A stretch of DNA of 64,000 nt from Dromaius novaehollandiae (Eukaryota > Chordata > Aves > Casuariiformes > Dromaiidae). The notes under the pieces were generated by a model, which was not told where the DNA came from, ran no database searches, and saw only the letters and a program-made list of their open reading frames with translations. The DNA is taken from positions 9,363,404-9,427,403 of the forward strand of contig NC_088103.1 in NCBI RefSeq assembly GCF_036370855.1, in the 5' to 3' direction. Positions 1-10,600 of this stretch are shown here, in pieces (the first letter of the stretch is position 1; the number at the start of each line of letters is the position of its first letter). The position numbers and the translations under genes are program-made.

Positions 1-1109
1 AAAGCCCCGCCGTGGGCAACACCATCACACGGGTCGCGGGGCTGGACGGTTTCCCGGCATCTTCCCCTCCTCGTGGCCTTGGAGGTCCCCAAAATGCCGC
101 CGTGGCCCTGGGACCACCCATCCCCTAAACCCCCGGCTTTTACGCAGCCTTGAGAATGGCAGCAGCCCGCCTTCGGTTCCACATCTTAATTTCACGCTAT
201 CTGGGGCAAACGGGGATTTTTGCTGTCCCAGCTCGCACCTCGGGTGGGAGCGGCACGAGGCCGCGGCGGACGGCGGCATCGGAGGCCCAGCTGGGCGCAC
301 ACCCACCCCGATGGCCCCCGCTCGCTCCTGCCTCCCTCTTCCCAGGGCCAAGTGCGGGCCTGGCATCACGGATACGGCGCAGCGCCGGGGGGCCGCGACC
401 CTCCCGGTTAAACAAACCGATCGTGCCGCGGTAGATGGTGCTAACGGAGCCGGCAGCCCCAGGGCGAGGATGTGGGGAGGGGGGTGTTTCCCCCCCCACC
501 CCGGTGCTCCCCGGCCGCGACGCAGCATGATGCAGGGATGCTCGGGCAGAGCATCCCCGTCCCCGGGGGCCTTTGCAGCCCTGCCGGCAGCGAGTGCTGA
601 TTGCCGAGCAAATCCCATGGATTTGCGGGATTTTTGCGCTGCGGCATGCCGCGCCGGGAGGGGGGGAGCTGTGTCACCGCGCGCGGTGCTTTTGTCCTCG
701 GCGGGGGGCCGTGGCATGCCCCATGCCGCCGGGGGGGCCGCGCTCGGTGCCCACCGCGAGCCGCGCCGCCGGGGAGCGGCCGAGCACTGCAGTGCTGCTA
801 ATCGCGGCGCGGGAGCGCGGGCTGCTGACTGCGGTGGCAACCGCCGCCTTGGAGCCGCAAAAACCCCCCTCGCCCTCTGCCTTCCCGCGGGACCAGCCGC
901 CAGTGCCGGTGCCCCGTGGGGGGGTCCCGTGGGGTGGCTCCCCCTCGGCTCCCCCCGGGCCGTGCCGCGACTCCTCGGCTTGTTCCCGGCGGCATCGCGG
1001 CTGCGGAGGAGCGTCGCCGGCGGCCGGGCCCGAGCGCTGTGTCTCACCGCCCTCTTTCTCCCTCTTTTTTTTGGGTCCGGACCCGGCCGGGCCTCTGCCG
1101 CCTGCGCAG
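1..1109 (+). other. SPOCK2: SPOCK2 intron (3' end) upstream of the microexon
   Basis: This stretch is very GC-rich and holds no recognisable exon. In particular, the conserved residues that precede EVE in testican-2 (HWNRFRD) are not encoded here. A long pyrimidine tract (about 1049-1076) precedes the acceptor CAG at 1107-1109. Long open frames on both strands are a by-product of GC content. Confidence 0.7.
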
Positions 1110-1118
1110 GAGGTGGAG
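1110..1118 (+). other. SPOCK2: SPOCK2 9-nt microexon (Glu-Val-Glu)
   Basis: Nine bases, GAGGTGGAG, sit between a CAG acceptor and a GTGAGT donor. They encode EVE, the three residues that join RFRD to DDYIK in testican-2. Reading upstream in frame gives PPAQ rather than RFRD, so the exon boundary falls exactly here. Confidence 0.88.
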
Positions 1119-2938
1119 GTGAGTGTTGGAGCCGCCCCCCGGCCTCGGCCCACGCCGCGGCGGCCGGCACTCGCCCGCTTCTCCTCTCCTCCCCAGGACG
1201 ACTACATCAAGAGCTGGGAGGACAACCAGCCCCTCGATGAGGGTAAGCGGCGGGGACGGGACGGGCATCGCCCCTGCCCGGGGCGGCCCGCGCGGCTCAG
1301 CCCCCGCCCGGTGCCCCCCCAGCCCTGGACACGACCAAGGACCCGTGCCAGAAGGTGAAATGCAGCCGGCACAAGGTGTGCGTCGCCCAGGGCTACCAGC
1401 GCGCCATGTGCATCAGCCGCAAGAAGCTGGAGCACAGGTAAGAGGGCGGCGGGCGGTGCCGGGGCCGCCGCCGCCGCAGCTCCCCGCCATCGCCGCACTC
1501 TCTCTCGCTCGCAGGATCAAGCCGCCCGGCCCGAAGGCGCGCGAGGGCCCCGAGAGCGCCTGCAAGCCCTGCCCCGGCGCCCCGCTGGCCGCCGTCTGCG
1601 GCTCCGACGGCCACACGTACAGCTCGGCGGTAAGGCCGGCGGTCAGGCCGCCCGCTCCCCGCGCCGGCTCCGGCACGGCGGGGCCCTGCCGACGCCTCCC
1701 TCCCTCCCTCCCGCAGTGCAAGCTGGAGCAGCAGGCGTGCCTGGCCAGCAAGCAGCTGGCGGTGAAGTGCGAGGGCCAGTGCCCCTGCGCCACCGAGCAC
1801 GGCCCCACGGCCGCCGCCGCCGCCGCCGAGACCTGCACCGGGCAGGACCTGGCCGACCTGGGCGACCGCCTGCGCGACTGGTTCCAGCTGCTGCGGGAGA
1901 ACGCCAAGCAGAACGGCTCCGGCGGCGCCGGTACGAGGCGCGGGGCCGAGGCGGGTCGCCCCACGCGGCATCTCGGGGGGGGGGTGCGACGGAGCCGTGG
2001 GGCGGCCGCGTCCCACGCGCCGCCTCCCCGCCCCGCAGCGCTGGACAAGAGCCTGGCGGCCGGCTGCAAGGACGCCGTCGGCTGGATGTTCGCCCGGCTG
2101 GACACGAGCGGCGACCTCTTCCTGGAGCAGGCCGAGCTGGCGGCCATCAACCTGGACAAGTACGAGGTGTGCATCCGCGCCTTCTTCAACTCCTGCGACA
2201 CCCACAAGGACGGCCGCGTCTCCACCGCCGAGTGGTGCTTCTGCTTCTGGAGGGAAAGTGCGTAGCGCCGGGGGGACCCGGGGGGGGGGGCGCACAGCTG
2301 GGGCGCGCAGCTGGCGGATGCACAGCTGGCGGATGCACAGCTGGAGGATGCCCGCCCTGAGCGCGGCTTTTCTCGCTCTCACAGAGCCGCCCTGTCTCCG
2401 GGAGCTGGAGAAGATCCAGATCCAAGAAGCAGCCAAAAAAAAGCCTGGTGAGCCAGGGTGCGGGGCGGGGGGTGACCACCGCGGGGCCGGTTCCCCCAAT
2501 TTGGCAGGGGCTTTCCCGTTGGGTAGCGTGTTTTGGGGTGCGGGGGGGAACCCGCGTGCTCGCCCGCAGGCATCTTCATCCCGAGCTGCGACGAGGACGG
2601 CTACTACCGCAAGCTGCAGTGTGAGCAGGGCGGCGGGGAGTGCTGGTGCGTGGACCCGCTGGGGCTGGAGCTGACGGGCACGCGGGGCCACGGCCGCCCC
2701 GACTGCGGTAAGCGTGCCCCACGGCCGGGGGGCGGCGGGGGGGGGGGTTGTCGGGGGGCCGGGCTGCGACCCTCCGCCCCTCGCTCCCGCAGAGGACGTG
2801 GTGGGGTTCTCGGGCGACTTCGGGAGCAGCGTGGGCTGGGAGGACGAGGAGGAGAAGGAGCCCGAGGAGGCCGGCGAGGAGGCCGAGGAAGAGGAGGGCG
2901 AAGCGGGCGAGGCGGACGACGGCGGCTACATCTGGTAG
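1110..2938 (+). CDS. SPOCK2: SPOCK2 (testican-2), 3' part, nine coding exons
   Basis: Testican-2 is a secreted, calcium-binding proteoglycan of the extracellular matrix. Exons seen: 1110-1118, 1197-1242, 1323-1437, 1515-1629, 1717-1930, 2039-2257, 2385-2447, 2570-2707 and 2793-2938 (stop TAG). All have GT-AG borders and phases that join without a break, giving the last 354 residues; earlier exons lie to the left of the window. In order the protein shows DDYIKSWEDNQ, a Cys-rich follistatin/Kazal-like part (CGSDGHTYSSACKLEQQAC), the EC calcium-binding domain (WMFARLDTSGD, FNSCDTHKDGR), a thyroglobulin type-1 domain with CWCV, and a Glu/Asp-rich tail ending DDGGYIW. These match testican-2 rather than testican-1 or -3, as I remember those sequences. 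Odd points: introns of only 77-127 bp, a run of six Ala after EHGPT, and only one of the two Ser-Gly dipeptides near the tail. The gene is tail to tail with TYSND1. Confidence 0.96.
2293..2352 (+). repeat. Short tandem repeat in a SPOCK2 intron
   Basis: About three imperfect copies of a 15-base unit (cagctggcggatgca) lie back to back in the intron between 2257 and 2385, after a run of G. Nothing suggests a function. Confidence 0.7.
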
Positions 2939-3265
2939 CGGCGGCGCGGGCAGCGTGGCGGGCGCCGGTGAGCCTGGGGGGGGCCGGGGCGGTGCACGGG
3001 GGGGCCACGCTGGGCCAGCAGCCCCTCCCTGCACCCCCTGCCCGGGCGGCTGCCACATCGAGCTTCGGGTAGAGCCTTGTAGGCCTAGTGCTACTGCGTC
3101 TTCTTAAAAAAAAATTAAATATATATATATATATACATACTAATAAAAGACCAAGGGAGAGGAGAGGCCCCCGCGCTGCCCCCCCGTGCTGTGCGTGCGC
3201 TGCTGCCCTCGCCCGGGGCGCTGTTGTGTAGCCGGCTGTGCAATAAACACCCCTTGCTGTGTCAC
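2939..3265 (+). other. SPOCK2: SPOCK2 3' UTR with two poly(A) signals
   Basis: After the TAG there is a GC-rich leader, then an AT-dinucleotide run (about 3117-3135) and two AATAAA signals at 3142-3147 and 3242-3247. Either could end the transcript. The second lies about 230 bp from the TYSND1 poly(A) signal on the other strand. Confidence 0.75.
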
Positions 3266-3454
3266 CCCGCGCCGTGACCTTCCTCCCCGCCGCGGCCCCC
3301 AGACCCCCCCCCCCAGGTGCCCCAACCCGGGTACAGACTCCGACAAGGGTGAGGACCCCCACCCAGCCCCCCCGGACCCATATGGGGCCCAGCCCCAAAG
3401 GGGACCCTGAACCCAGGGCAAAATGCTGCAGGGCCCCAGCAGGAGCCGGACACC
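3266..3454. other. SPOCK2-TYSND1 tail-to-tail spacer
   Basis: A spacer of roughly 200 bp lies between the two convergent poly(A) sites. It is rich in C runs and holds no gene. Confidence 0.6.
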
Positions 3455-3701
3455 TGAGGCAGCTGCTGAAACCCCTTTATTGCAAACAGCTATTTGGGTT
3501 TCTTTTTGGGGGGGGGAAACCCCTTTCCAAAGGGATGCACGCCCAGGCACTGCTCCAGTGTGCTGCGCTCTCTTGCATGCCCTGCAAGCAGCGTTTGTGC
3601 CTCAAGGAACAGGGGAAAAAACAAACAAAAAAAACCACAAAGAAAAAAAAAAATCTCAATTTTCGAGGTGCCGCCGAGGCCCTGCGCCCGTGGGGGGGGG
3701 G
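3455..3701 (-). other. TYSND1: TYSND1 3' UTR with poly(A) signal
   Basis: On the minus strand AATAAA lies at 3476-3481, about 220 bp after the stop. The UTR includes a tract of A and T around 3610-3660. It faces the SPOCK2 3' end. Confidence 0.75.
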
Positions 3702-5405
3702 TCACAGCTTGCTAAAGGGCACCCCCGGGGGGGCCCGCTGGAGCCGCCAGACGGCGCGTGCCCCCTCCGCAGCGGCCCCGTGCAGGGCGGCGAAGGCGGC
3801 GGGGTCGCCGGTGCGGCGGTAGCGGGCCAGGGCGGGCCGCAGCAGCGTGATGGGCACGCTGAAGTTGAGGTGCGGGTAGGTGGCTCCCACGCTGGTGTCC
3901 TTGGCGTTGCTGGCCACGATGCCTGCAAAGGGGGGGACACAGCTCAGGGGGGTGGCCGGGGGGGGGGGGTCTCCGCGTTTGGGCACCCGAAGCGGGCCGG
4001 GGGCTCACCGAGGAGGTGCCCGGTGCGGGTGGCGAAGAGGGGCGCGCCGCTGGCGCCGGCCTGCACGGCGCAGGTGGTCTGCAGCATCACGGGCCGGCCG
4101 GCCACGGCGACGACGGCCGAGAGCACGCCGGCCGTCACCGAGGGCCCGCAGGCGCCGCCGAGGCCGCCGAAGCTCAGCACGCTCACGGCCTCCCCGGGGC
4201 GGAAGCGGGCGGCCAGGCGCGGCGGGGCCAGGCCCGGCAAGCTCCGCTCCAGCTCCACCACGGCCACGTCGAAGGGCGACTCCTCGGCGCTGGCGAACAC
4301 CACGCGCCCCGCCAGCGCGGCGCCCCTGCGGACGACACGGCGTGGGCTCGCGCGGGCCCCGGCGCGGCGGAGGGCGGCTGCGCGGCCCTGGCGGCACTCA
4401 CCCTGCGGCCGCGGCGCGGACGGTGACGCGGGCGCCGGGCTGCAGCACGTGGCGGCACGTGAGCAGCAGCCGGGGCCCCAGCAGGGCGCCCGAGCCCCAC
4501 GCGGAGCCGCACTGCACCAGGGCCGCGTGCCGCAGCAGCGCCGGCATCAGCCCGGCCGCCTCCTCCTCGTCCTCGTCCTCGTCCGGCGGCGGCAGCGGCG
4601 GCGGGACGGCCCCGGCCTGCTCCAAGATGGCGGCGGCGCTGCTCAAGATGGCGTCGAGGGAGCAGACCAGCGCCAGGCCCAGGCACTCGCGGCCCTTCCA
4701 GCAGAGCGGCGCCGCCACGACGCCCACCAGCCGCGCCTCCGCCGCCGCGAACACGCCGCCGCCCTCAGTGCCGGGCAGGCAGCGGGCGTCCGTGAGCAGC
4801 AGGGCGTTGCGGGGCCCCGCCGCGTTGCTCAGCACGCCGGCGCTCAGCGTGTTGAGGAAGAGGTCGGGGCAGAGCGCGCCGAAGGGCGAGCCGCAGGCCA
4901 CCAGCGCCTGCCCCTTGCGCAGCGCCGCCGCCGCCCCGCGCGCCGTCCACCCGCCGCCGCCGCCGCCGTCCAGCCCCGGCGCCCGCAGCAGGCCGAACCA
5001 GCCCAGCGCCCGCGGCTCGGCCGCTGGCTCGCCGCCGAAGCGCCACGGCTCGGCCCCGGCCGCCGCCCCCGCCAGCGCCTCGGCGAAGGCGGCGCAGGGC
5101 ACCAGTGCCAGCAGCCGGGCCTCGTGCCGCCGCGGCCGCCCGCCCGGCCCCGCCGGCCGCAGCACCCGCACCCGCAGGCCGGGCCGCAGGGCGCCGGGCG
5201 GCAGCGCCTCGCGCCGCGCCCAGGCCGCCGGGCCGTCCCGCAGCAGGGCGGCGAAGACGGCGCCGTGGCACAGCACCACGGCCGGGTCCCAGCTCAGCAC
5301 CACGCCGCTGCAGCTCCAGGGCCCCGCCGCCTCCGCCGGGCCCCGCACGCTGACCGCGCAGCCGCTCCGCTCCGCCGCATGGCAGCGGCTACCGCGGGCC
5401 GGCAT
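3702..5405 (-). CDS. TYSND1: TYSND1, peroxisomal trypsin-like processing protease
   Basis: TYSND1 cleaves leader peptides of peroxisomal matrix enzymes of lipid beta-oxidation. Exons: 4402-5405, 4009-4325 and 3702-3922 (stop TGA), 513 residues. The C-terminus is SKL, the type 1 peroxisomal targeting signal, as in the human protein. The N-terminal half carries family motifs (GPWSCSGVVLS, CGSPFGALCPDLFLNTLS, LLTDARCLPGTEGGGVF). The C-terminal trypsin-like part has His about 319 (LLTCRHVLQ), Asp about 353 (PFDVAVVEL) and Ser about 426 (AGASGAPLF), so the triad is complete, although the usual GGP after the Ser is GAP. I chose the ATG at 5405 (MPARGSRC) because it fits the human start best. An in-frame ATG at 5480 lies in a (GGTGC)n repeat and is less likely. 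An acidic DEDEDEEE stretch lies before the protease part. Confidence 0.95.
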
Positions 5406-5441
5406 GCGGAGCGGGCCCGGCTGTGCGCGGCCTCCCGGCGC

Positions 5442-5601
5442 TGCGGTGCGGTGCGGTGCAAGGCCTCTGCTGCGGTGCAAGGCCCGGCGGCGCGGTGCAA
5501 TGCCAGGCGGTGCGAGCCCCGGCGGTGCGGTGCGGTGCGGTGCGGTGCGGTGCGGTGCGGTGCTGCGCGGTGCGGTGCGGTGCTGCGCGAGCCCCGGCGG
5601 T
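5442..5601. repeat. (GGTGC)n pentamer array at the 5' end of TYSND1
   Basis: Repeated GGTGC units run through this stretch. They are clean in 5522-5562 and broken by short inserts elsewhere. The array lies just upstream of the chosen TYSND1 start, so it is probably in the 5' UTR or core promoter. On the minus strand it could encode repeated His-Arg-Thr-Ala-Pro if the upstream ATG were used. Confidence 0.85.
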
Positions 5602-5790
5602 GCAAAGGCCGCCGCGCGCCCCCGGCCCCTCCCCGCGCGCCCCGGCCCCGCCCCGCGTGGGCGGCGCTGCGCCCATTGGCGGAGGCGGGGGCGGGGCGCG
5701 GCCCGCGGGGCGCGCGCTGACGTGGCGCGGGCGGGGCGGGGCGGCGCGCGCGGGCGCGCGCGGGCGGCCGCGCACCCGCTCGCAAAGGGC
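5602..5790 (-). promoter_or_regulatory. TYSND1: TYSND1 CpG-island promoter
   Basis: This very GC-rich block has several GC boxes (gggcggggc type), one CCAAT box on the minus strand (ATTGG at 5675-5679) and a CRE-like TGACGTGG near 5718. The position upstream of the TYSND1 start and the CCAAT orientation fit a promoter firing leftwards. The start site itself is not visible. Confidence 0.6.
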
Positions 5791-7104
5791 TGCAGAGCTT
5801 CGCAGCTTTACTGCAGCGAGCAGCTCCTCGGCAATGCCCCTATCGTCCGACCACCCCTTATTAATTAATTAATCAATCAATTAATTAATTAATTATATTG
5901 GAGCAGAAGGGCACATTAAAGCTGCCCCTTCTCTAGCAAAAGACACGATTTCCTAAAGGGCATCCTGCAAAGGCAGTAAAACTCCAGGAACAGCGTTTTT
6001 AAATATTGCAAGTGCAAGAAAATGACAAGATGCTTTTTGCAGGTGAGCGGCTGGAGCCTGCGTTGACAGGAGCTAGCTGCATCCTGCCATCGTCACCCGC
6101 GGTAAATTGGAGCCGGGATTTAAGCTGTCCCCACGGGGAGAACAGGATCACTTTTTTTGTTCAGGCGCTGCTGGGCTTCGCGAGCGAGAAGCTCACAGCG
6201 AGCCCCAGGGACTCGGGGCCCAGCACGCCGGGCTGCTGGACCCCCGCACGCAGGAGGAGAACAGCCCCGAGGCAAGCGCGTTTCCCACCCCGAAAGCAGC
6301 TACGTTGCTCTCAAGTCTCCTCTTCAGCTGCCACATCGGCTTCTGCCGTCAGCCAAGAGCTCTGCTGTTCCCCGTGTACGTGCACTTCAGGCGTTCGCTG
6401 CTATCAGTAAGGATAGAGGCTGCCTACGGCATAAACGCAGCAAGATGCCACAGCGAGTTTGTTTTCCTTTTCCCTTGCCTTTAGGCTTTTTTCCCCACAG
6501 ACCTCCCTCTTCCCCAGCGACAGATGTGCCAAACAACTTCACCCAAACTGCCGAGCAGCGGTTCGGCGAAAGCCCGTTTACACTGAGGATCACCACCCCT
6601 TTGGAGGAGAAAGACATGTCTTTATTTAACCGAAAATGAGTGCTAGACAGTAATGAAACTTCAGACAAAAATCTGTCGCGTATAAAAGAAACTGGTTTAG
6701 TCTACATTAATAACCATATGATATGCAAATGTCAAACACTTCCATGCTACAACAACCGAAAACAGCTTCACCGTTTCTTACTGTCACAGCAAAGCGGAGC
6801 CCTGCAGTAAGAAGACCCCACCGTCCCGACCGACAGCCCGGCGAGCCCGGCCCGCTGCTGCAGGGAAACCGAAGGATGCTCTCGCGTGGCCTGGCCCCCG
6901 GGCTCGCCGCTCGAGGGGGCCGCAGCTGGTAACCACCGTCAGACCCCGAAAACCGCGAGGCGGCAGCAAACAGCTGTGCTCGCGGGTGCTCTCTTCCAGC
7001 TAAAGTCCCCTGTGAAGTAAAGAAGCTTGATTGCACGAGTCAGTCCCAACAGCACCCTCCTCGTGATCAGCCAGTGCGACACAGCACAACCATCCTACAG
7101 ATCA
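5791..7104. other. TYSND1-SAR1A intergenic region with an ATTA-type microsatellite
   Basis: This region holds a (TTAA/ATTA)n simple repeat at about 5857-5894, followed by unremarkable sequence. I saw no exon, RNA gene or mobile element in the rest. Confidence 0.6.
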
Positions 7105-7685
7105 GTTAAGCCCAAATCTATATTTATTGAGGACTTCTAATATCATGATACTTTGTTCAGTAATTTGCGAAATATCTAAATACCGTTAAATATATTTTTA
7201 AAAAACCCTAAACAGACTCTGGACTAAACAAGATGAATGTTAAACTAAAAAGTTAGAAGGGACGCTGTTTACAGTAACACTTTCTTTAAAAAATATAATT
7301 GCTTTCTTTTTTTCTCTTTTTTTTTTTCTTAAAGTCAATTAACCACAGTGGTGAGACGTGCTCTCTTTTTCAGCTGTTACAGTGCAGTGTGCAGAGTTTT
7401 GCTTCCCAGATCACACCAGCCCCATTGTAACCGAAAGCCCCGGTTTCCATAGGAAACCGCGGCAACTGAAAGGGACAACTTGCACCCCTGTGCAGAGCTG
7501 TGCTGTCTCCCAGTCATGTGGAAAAGAGTTGTGTCACCACTGTGCAATGGAGTAGTTGAAAACCAGGAGTCTCTTGGTCAATGCCAGTATGTGGTTGGAA
7601 AGCCTTCCATGTTCTAATAGAAAAGTCCATAGAAGCTGCGAACAGGATCAGTCCAGAGGAGTAAAACTCGACGTCTGTCCCAGTA
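7105..7685 (-). other. SAR1A: SAR1A 3' UTR with poly(A) signal
   Basis: AT-rich sequence follows the stop and ends at AATAAA on the minus strand (7123-7128). A T-rich run at about 7300-7330 lies inside. The human SAR1A UTR is longer, so other sites are possible. Confidence 0.65.
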
Positions 7686-10600
7686 TCAGTCAATATACTG
7701 CGATAGCCAACGAAAGCCTTCGCCATAGCCTTGCCTCTTCAGCACGCTGCACATGAACACCTCCATGGGACGCGTGTTCAGGTCTTTCAGTGGCACGTTT
7801 CCCTAGGAAAAGCCAAAGAGAAATCAGGATGGCAACAAACCAGGCGCCGGGGCCAGGCCTGCGCAAACCGAGACCCTCTGGCTGCGCTCAAGTAAGCGGC
7901 AGCCGAGTCACGACCTAGGGAAACCCCTCTTAGCCCAGGGTATCTCCTCTTCCAGCTTTACACAGACCCTTTAGTAAGACTGTGGTATGCTGAGCTCTGT
8001 AAGGTATCAGAGCAGCTGCCGAGATGACTTTCAGAGCAAGCAGAACGCTGATATCTAGTGGCTTGGGAGAACGAGCATTAGGAGCACTTAAGTGAACCAT
8101 TTTCAAGGCACATAATTTGATGTAGTAAGTGCAGAAACCAGCATCTGCAATATTTACAGTGACACACGAGAAGCAGTTTTCAAGGGCGTGGATACGCTAG
8201 CGTCAAGAGTAGCGATGCAGTGTTTTACTACTGCTATCCAGCATTTCCAATCAATTCTTTTTAAACATTGAGAAAATGATTAGACAGTTAACTGGGCAAA
8301 AATGCAGAATAACGAGAGCAGGAGAACCAGGCGACGTGTTAAAATACCAGCTTGACATCTATCCAATTTCCTAATCATTGCAGAGCTATTGCTCCTTTGT
8401 GCAATTCTGGCGGTTTTGAAACTTGCCCCAGGGTGTTGTTGTTATTAAAGAGTCAGCTTGGTCAATATTTTGGACAAACTCACAGTAATGCATCAAGTAG
8501 TTTCTGGACGGAACCTCAATTCTGCAATTAAACGCGAAAGCTCTCCATTACTTTCCGAAGATCGCGTGCTTCCTACCTTCCCTGTGGTCTGTCCGTAAAG
8601 CCCAAAGATCTCCCGCAGCTTCTCCTCACTGATGGCCTCTGGTCTGTCAATTTTGTTACCCAAGATAAGGATTGGCACGTTGGATATTGTTTCATCTGTC
8701 ATTAGCGCCTGCGTGCGAGACAGACGAGTTAGGCAGAAGCAAAACAAACATCCATCATTTGAAGAAACTTTGTGTTTCGTTCTTTAAGCTCTGTGAAAAA
8801 CAAGGCTTATCTTTTGGTAATACACCCCCTAGAAGAGGAAACTTTCCACAAAAGACTTTTAGAAGCTGCTGCTAAGTGCACAGGCTATTGGAAAACTCTT
8901 CAAAGATGGCTCAAGAGCCTACGGTGGATGCACAGGAAGGACACCTAGGCTTCTCCAAGTCTTTGGAAATATATGCATAGGTCTACACTGATCCTGTCAC
9001 AGCATAAAAGTAATATGCAAATTCCTATAAATCCACACTTTGGACACTGCATCGCTTGCACAAAGGGTGCATTGAAAGTGCAGGTCTGAAGCAGGAGACT
9101 CTCTCAGAACCGCCTGCTCCAGCCCCAGCAACGGGAGTATTAACTTTAGCTGTTCAAAGGTGTTGGTGGAGGGGAGGAAGGAAAAGGGAAGTTTACATTA
9201 AGCTCAACTTTGGATTCCATAAGACGCGAGTGATCCGCACAGTCCACCAGGAAGACAATCCCATTAATTGCCGGCAGGTAGTTCTTCCAGACCCGGCGAG
9301 CTGGAACACAGAAGCGATAAACACCACCCTGTAAAAACGCTACTTGAAGGAGCAGGAAAATTACGCCCAGAATCAGTAGCCACAGTTTTTGTCATGATTT
9401 CCTCAAGACAACAGAAGACCTTCTAGTGAAGGGACAGAGGCTAGGAAACCATGGAGTTCAGAGGGCCGGTTATGCTCCCTTTGCTTTCACAAGTAACCAC
9501 ATCTATCACTTGCTTATAAATCCTCGTTTGTCCATGAGCCAGCCACATGCCCAAGTACACACTTAGCTCGTCTATGTAATGCTTACAGCGTTGTTTTTTC
9601 CCATTCTAGCTCTTACAGCTCTTACACTGGCACAATCCTGTCTGTCAGTCTTCTGCTTAGTTTGCTGGGTAAAGGCAATACACAAAAAGATGACGCCGTG
9701 TTCGTGTCCCCGAACCAACAACTGTGTGAGATCTACCTGGAAGATTTCAGTCAGCTTTGCAGGAGCCAAGGGAACACCTGGCAACCATGGATGCCTTTTT
9801 AGCCAGGTGTGACCGCTCCACAACCTCTCACACACCGAGTGCTGGTGAAGGGGGGAATTGTGCTATTCTCCCGAAAAATCAGTGTGTGCAAGGCCACAAG
9901 ATTGGTCTGTTCCAGTAACACCAGAGAGCGCTCCCTGGGCAGCTGGACAAACTAATCGCGTCAGCGCGTCGGCAACCTTGGAAGCGCTTTTATCAAAACA
10001 AGTTGTTTTTGTGAGGAGAAAGGTACGAGCTTTGCGAGCCCATGCCAACTACCAGACCAGCCAGGAAGTGTATACATGGCTCAGCCCAATGTTTGCATAT
10101 TTAAAGATTAAAAAAAACTTCTTGAGGATTTGAAGAGCGCGATGGATCTGAGCTGGCCTTATTCCACGTATCTCTTCCCAGCAGCTGGGGACACCTCATG
10201 TTGCAACAGTGAGTACACAGAGACTCCTAACATATCAAAAAATATTTGTCAGTGGTACCTTAAATTAGTATACTAGTATAATCAATCAAATTACAGCTGG
10301 GATTAAATAAAGCCTTTGCTCTTTTTCTGCGCACCATGTTCTGAGAGTATTCCTGGCAAAGAACCCGGACAGCTCAGTGGGAGCTGACACCAGGACGTCT
10401 GAAAACAAGCGGCACTAGAAAGCTTTTCATCCGCACGACTCACATTTTGAGGATGACCAGTTTAAGGACTAGGGTACTGGATTCAAGTGCAAGTACTACA
10501 GTGCACGTAACAGGCTCAGAAGACCCTGGGCAAAAGCCAAGTCATTCAGACCTGACGCTCCCTATATTTGTGTGCGTTACAACAAAAAAAGGTAGAACAA

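Noticed and set aside
3423-5868. Very long plus-strand open frames (765 and 662 codons) across TYSND1
   Set aside because: They are antisense to the TYSND1 exons and arise from high GC content. They show no domain and carry no conserved motif, and they read through its introns.
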